This document shows positions 6,207 to 6,916 of a stretch of 6,916 bases of DNA, piece after piece. The stretch is from an uncultured Eubacteriales bacterium (GTDB lineage: Bacteria; Bacillota; Clostridia; Oscillospirales; Acutalibacteraceae). Below the pieces are notes generated by a model, which was not told the origin of the DNA, searched no databases, and worked only from the letters and a program-made list of their open reading frames with translations. Numbering within the stretch: position 1 is the first letter of the stretch; every line of letters starts with the position of its first letter. A program made the translations under genes and the position numbers. The stretch lies in the NCBI GenBank assembly GCA_900313125.1, contig OMPZ01000217.1, forward strand, positions 1-6,916, in the 5' to 3' direction.

Positions 6207-6916
6207 TCAAAGACCCTTTTTCTTAGCCTGTACCTTGATCGGCAGACCGAAGAGGTTGATGAATCCTGCGGAATCATTCTGGTCGTAAACCTCGTCCTCG
6301 TCGAAGGTAGCGATCTCTTCGTCGTAGAGAGAATACGGAGATGTAACGCCCGCGTCGATGATGTTGCCCTTGTAGAGCTTGAACTTAACGTCGCCCGTTA
6401 CAGTCTGCTGTGTGCTGTCAACGAACGCGGAAAGAGCTTCTCTGAGCGGTGTATACCACTGACCGAAGTAAACGAGCTCTGCAAAACGGTTCGCTACGTT
6501 CTGCTTGTAGTGGAGAGTGTCTCTGTCAAGGCAGATCTCCTCGAGCTTTGCGTGTGCGGCGTAAAGGATAGTGCCGCCCGGAGTCTCGTATACGCCTCTT
6601 GCCTTCATGCCGACGAGACGGTTCTCTACCATATCAACGATACCGATACCGTTTTCGCCGCCGAGCTTGTTGAGCTTCTTAACGATTTCAACTGCGCCGA
6701 GCTTTTCGCCGTCGATAGCAACGGGTACGCCCTTCTCGAAGGAGATAGTAACGTATGTCGGCTTGTCGGGAGCCTGCTCGGGCGATACGCCGAGCTCAAG
6801 GAAGCCTTCCTTGTTGTACATAGGCTCGTTTGCCGGATCCTCAAGGTCGAGACCCTCGTGCGAAAGATGCCAGAGGTTCTTGTCCTTCGAGTAGTTTGTC
6901 TCTCTGTTTATCTTAA
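6207..6916 (-). CDS. argG: Argininosuccinate synthase, C-terminal 236 residues (5' end outside window)
   Basis: ArgG joins citrulline and aspartate with ATP to give argininosuccinate, as a cytoplasmic homotetramer. The frame is open to the right window edge, so the start, the N-terminal ATP-pyrophosphatase loop and roughly 165-170 residues of the usual 400 are missing. The visible part begins KINRETNYSKDKNLWHLSHEG, then DLEDPANEP, which is the conserved middle of the family. Next come PTYVTISFEKGVPVAIDGE, GIGIVDMVENRLVGMKARG and VYETPGGT, which is the citrulline/aspartate-binding signature. LVYFGQWYTPLREAL and the C-terminal SPYSLYDEEIATFDEDEVYDQ are also typical. A methionine encoded at 6821-6819 is internal, since homologous sequence continues upstream of it. 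The stop is a TGA at 6207-6209. The fold-back element and a probable terminator follow before argH. Confidence 0.96.
   Translation of the reverse strand, partial: KINRETNYSKDKNLWHLSHEGLDLEDPANEPMYNKEGFLELGVSPEQAPDKPTYVTISFEKGVPVAIDGEKLGAVEIVKKLNKLGGENGIGIVDMVENRLVGMKARGVYETPGGTILYAAHAKLEEICLDRDTLHYKQNVANRFAELVYFGQWYTPLREALSAFVDSTQQTVTGDVKFKLYKGNIIDAGVTSPYSLYDEEIATFDEDEVYDQNDSAGFINLFGLPIKVQAKKKGL

Noticed and set aside
6207..6821. Methionine at 6821 as the start of a short argG
   Set aside because: Conserved argininosuccinate synthase sequence (NLWHLSHEG, DLEDPANEP) continues upstream in the same frame to the window edge; the gene is cut by the window, not truncated.

Overview
The window holds an arginine-biosynthesis cluster on the minus strand. 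Reading with transcription, from high to low coordinates, the order is argG (3' part only), a 333-bp intergenic stretch, argH, argC, argJ, argB, a small GNAT acetyltransferase, and the first 249 codons of a YfhO-type membrane protein that leaves the window at base 1. All genes point the same way. I see no rRNA, tRNA, CRISPR array, phage gene or transposase. The moderately GC-rich, purine-leading coding style, the Shine-Dalgarno spacing, the closeness of all five Arg proteins to clostridial forms and the YfhO neighbour suggest a Firmicute, most likely a Ruminococcus/Oscillospiraceae-type gut clostridium. That assignment is inference, because there is no marker gene here.

The five Arg enzymes cover most of the pathway. 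ArgJ makes N-acetylglutamate by recycling the acetyl group from N-acetylornithine. ArgB phosphorylates it, ArgC reduces the acyl phosphate to the semialdehyde, ArgJ later releases ornithine, and ArgG and ArgH turn citrulline plus aspartate into arginine plus fumarate. ArgD (aminotransferase) and ArgF/OTC (citrulline formation) are not in the window, so those steps must be encoded elsewhere or beyond its right edge. argH-argC-argJ-argB are packed with 18 to 36 bp gaps and good ribosome sites, typical of one transcription unit. The GNAT gene follows 75 bp after argB with no visible terminator, and yfhO follows 46 bp later, so read-through into both is plausible.

The argG-argH intergenic stretch is the unusual part. 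Directly after argG lies a 156-bp AT-rich fold-back element (6037-6192). It has imperfect terminal inverted repeats of about 53 bp, of which the outer 14 bp are perfect, and it is flanked by TTA on both sides. It looks like a MITE-type insertion. Beyond it lies a strong hairpin plus U-run (6028-5981) that reads as an intrinsic terminator for argG, so the element seems to have inserted between argG and its own terminator. The next roughly 100 bp, the argH leader, carry repeated A-tracts, five of them close to helical phase, and a small CCGGC/GCCGG hairpin. I could not identify a convincing promoter for argH there.

The genes themselves are ordinary. Small points worth checking are a Gly-to-Gln change in the acetyl-CoA loop of the GNAT, a Gly-Thr rather than Ala-Thr self-cleavage site in ArgJ, and whether the GNAT could be a short N-acetylglutamate synthase. 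I did not find evidence for a wholly new system.
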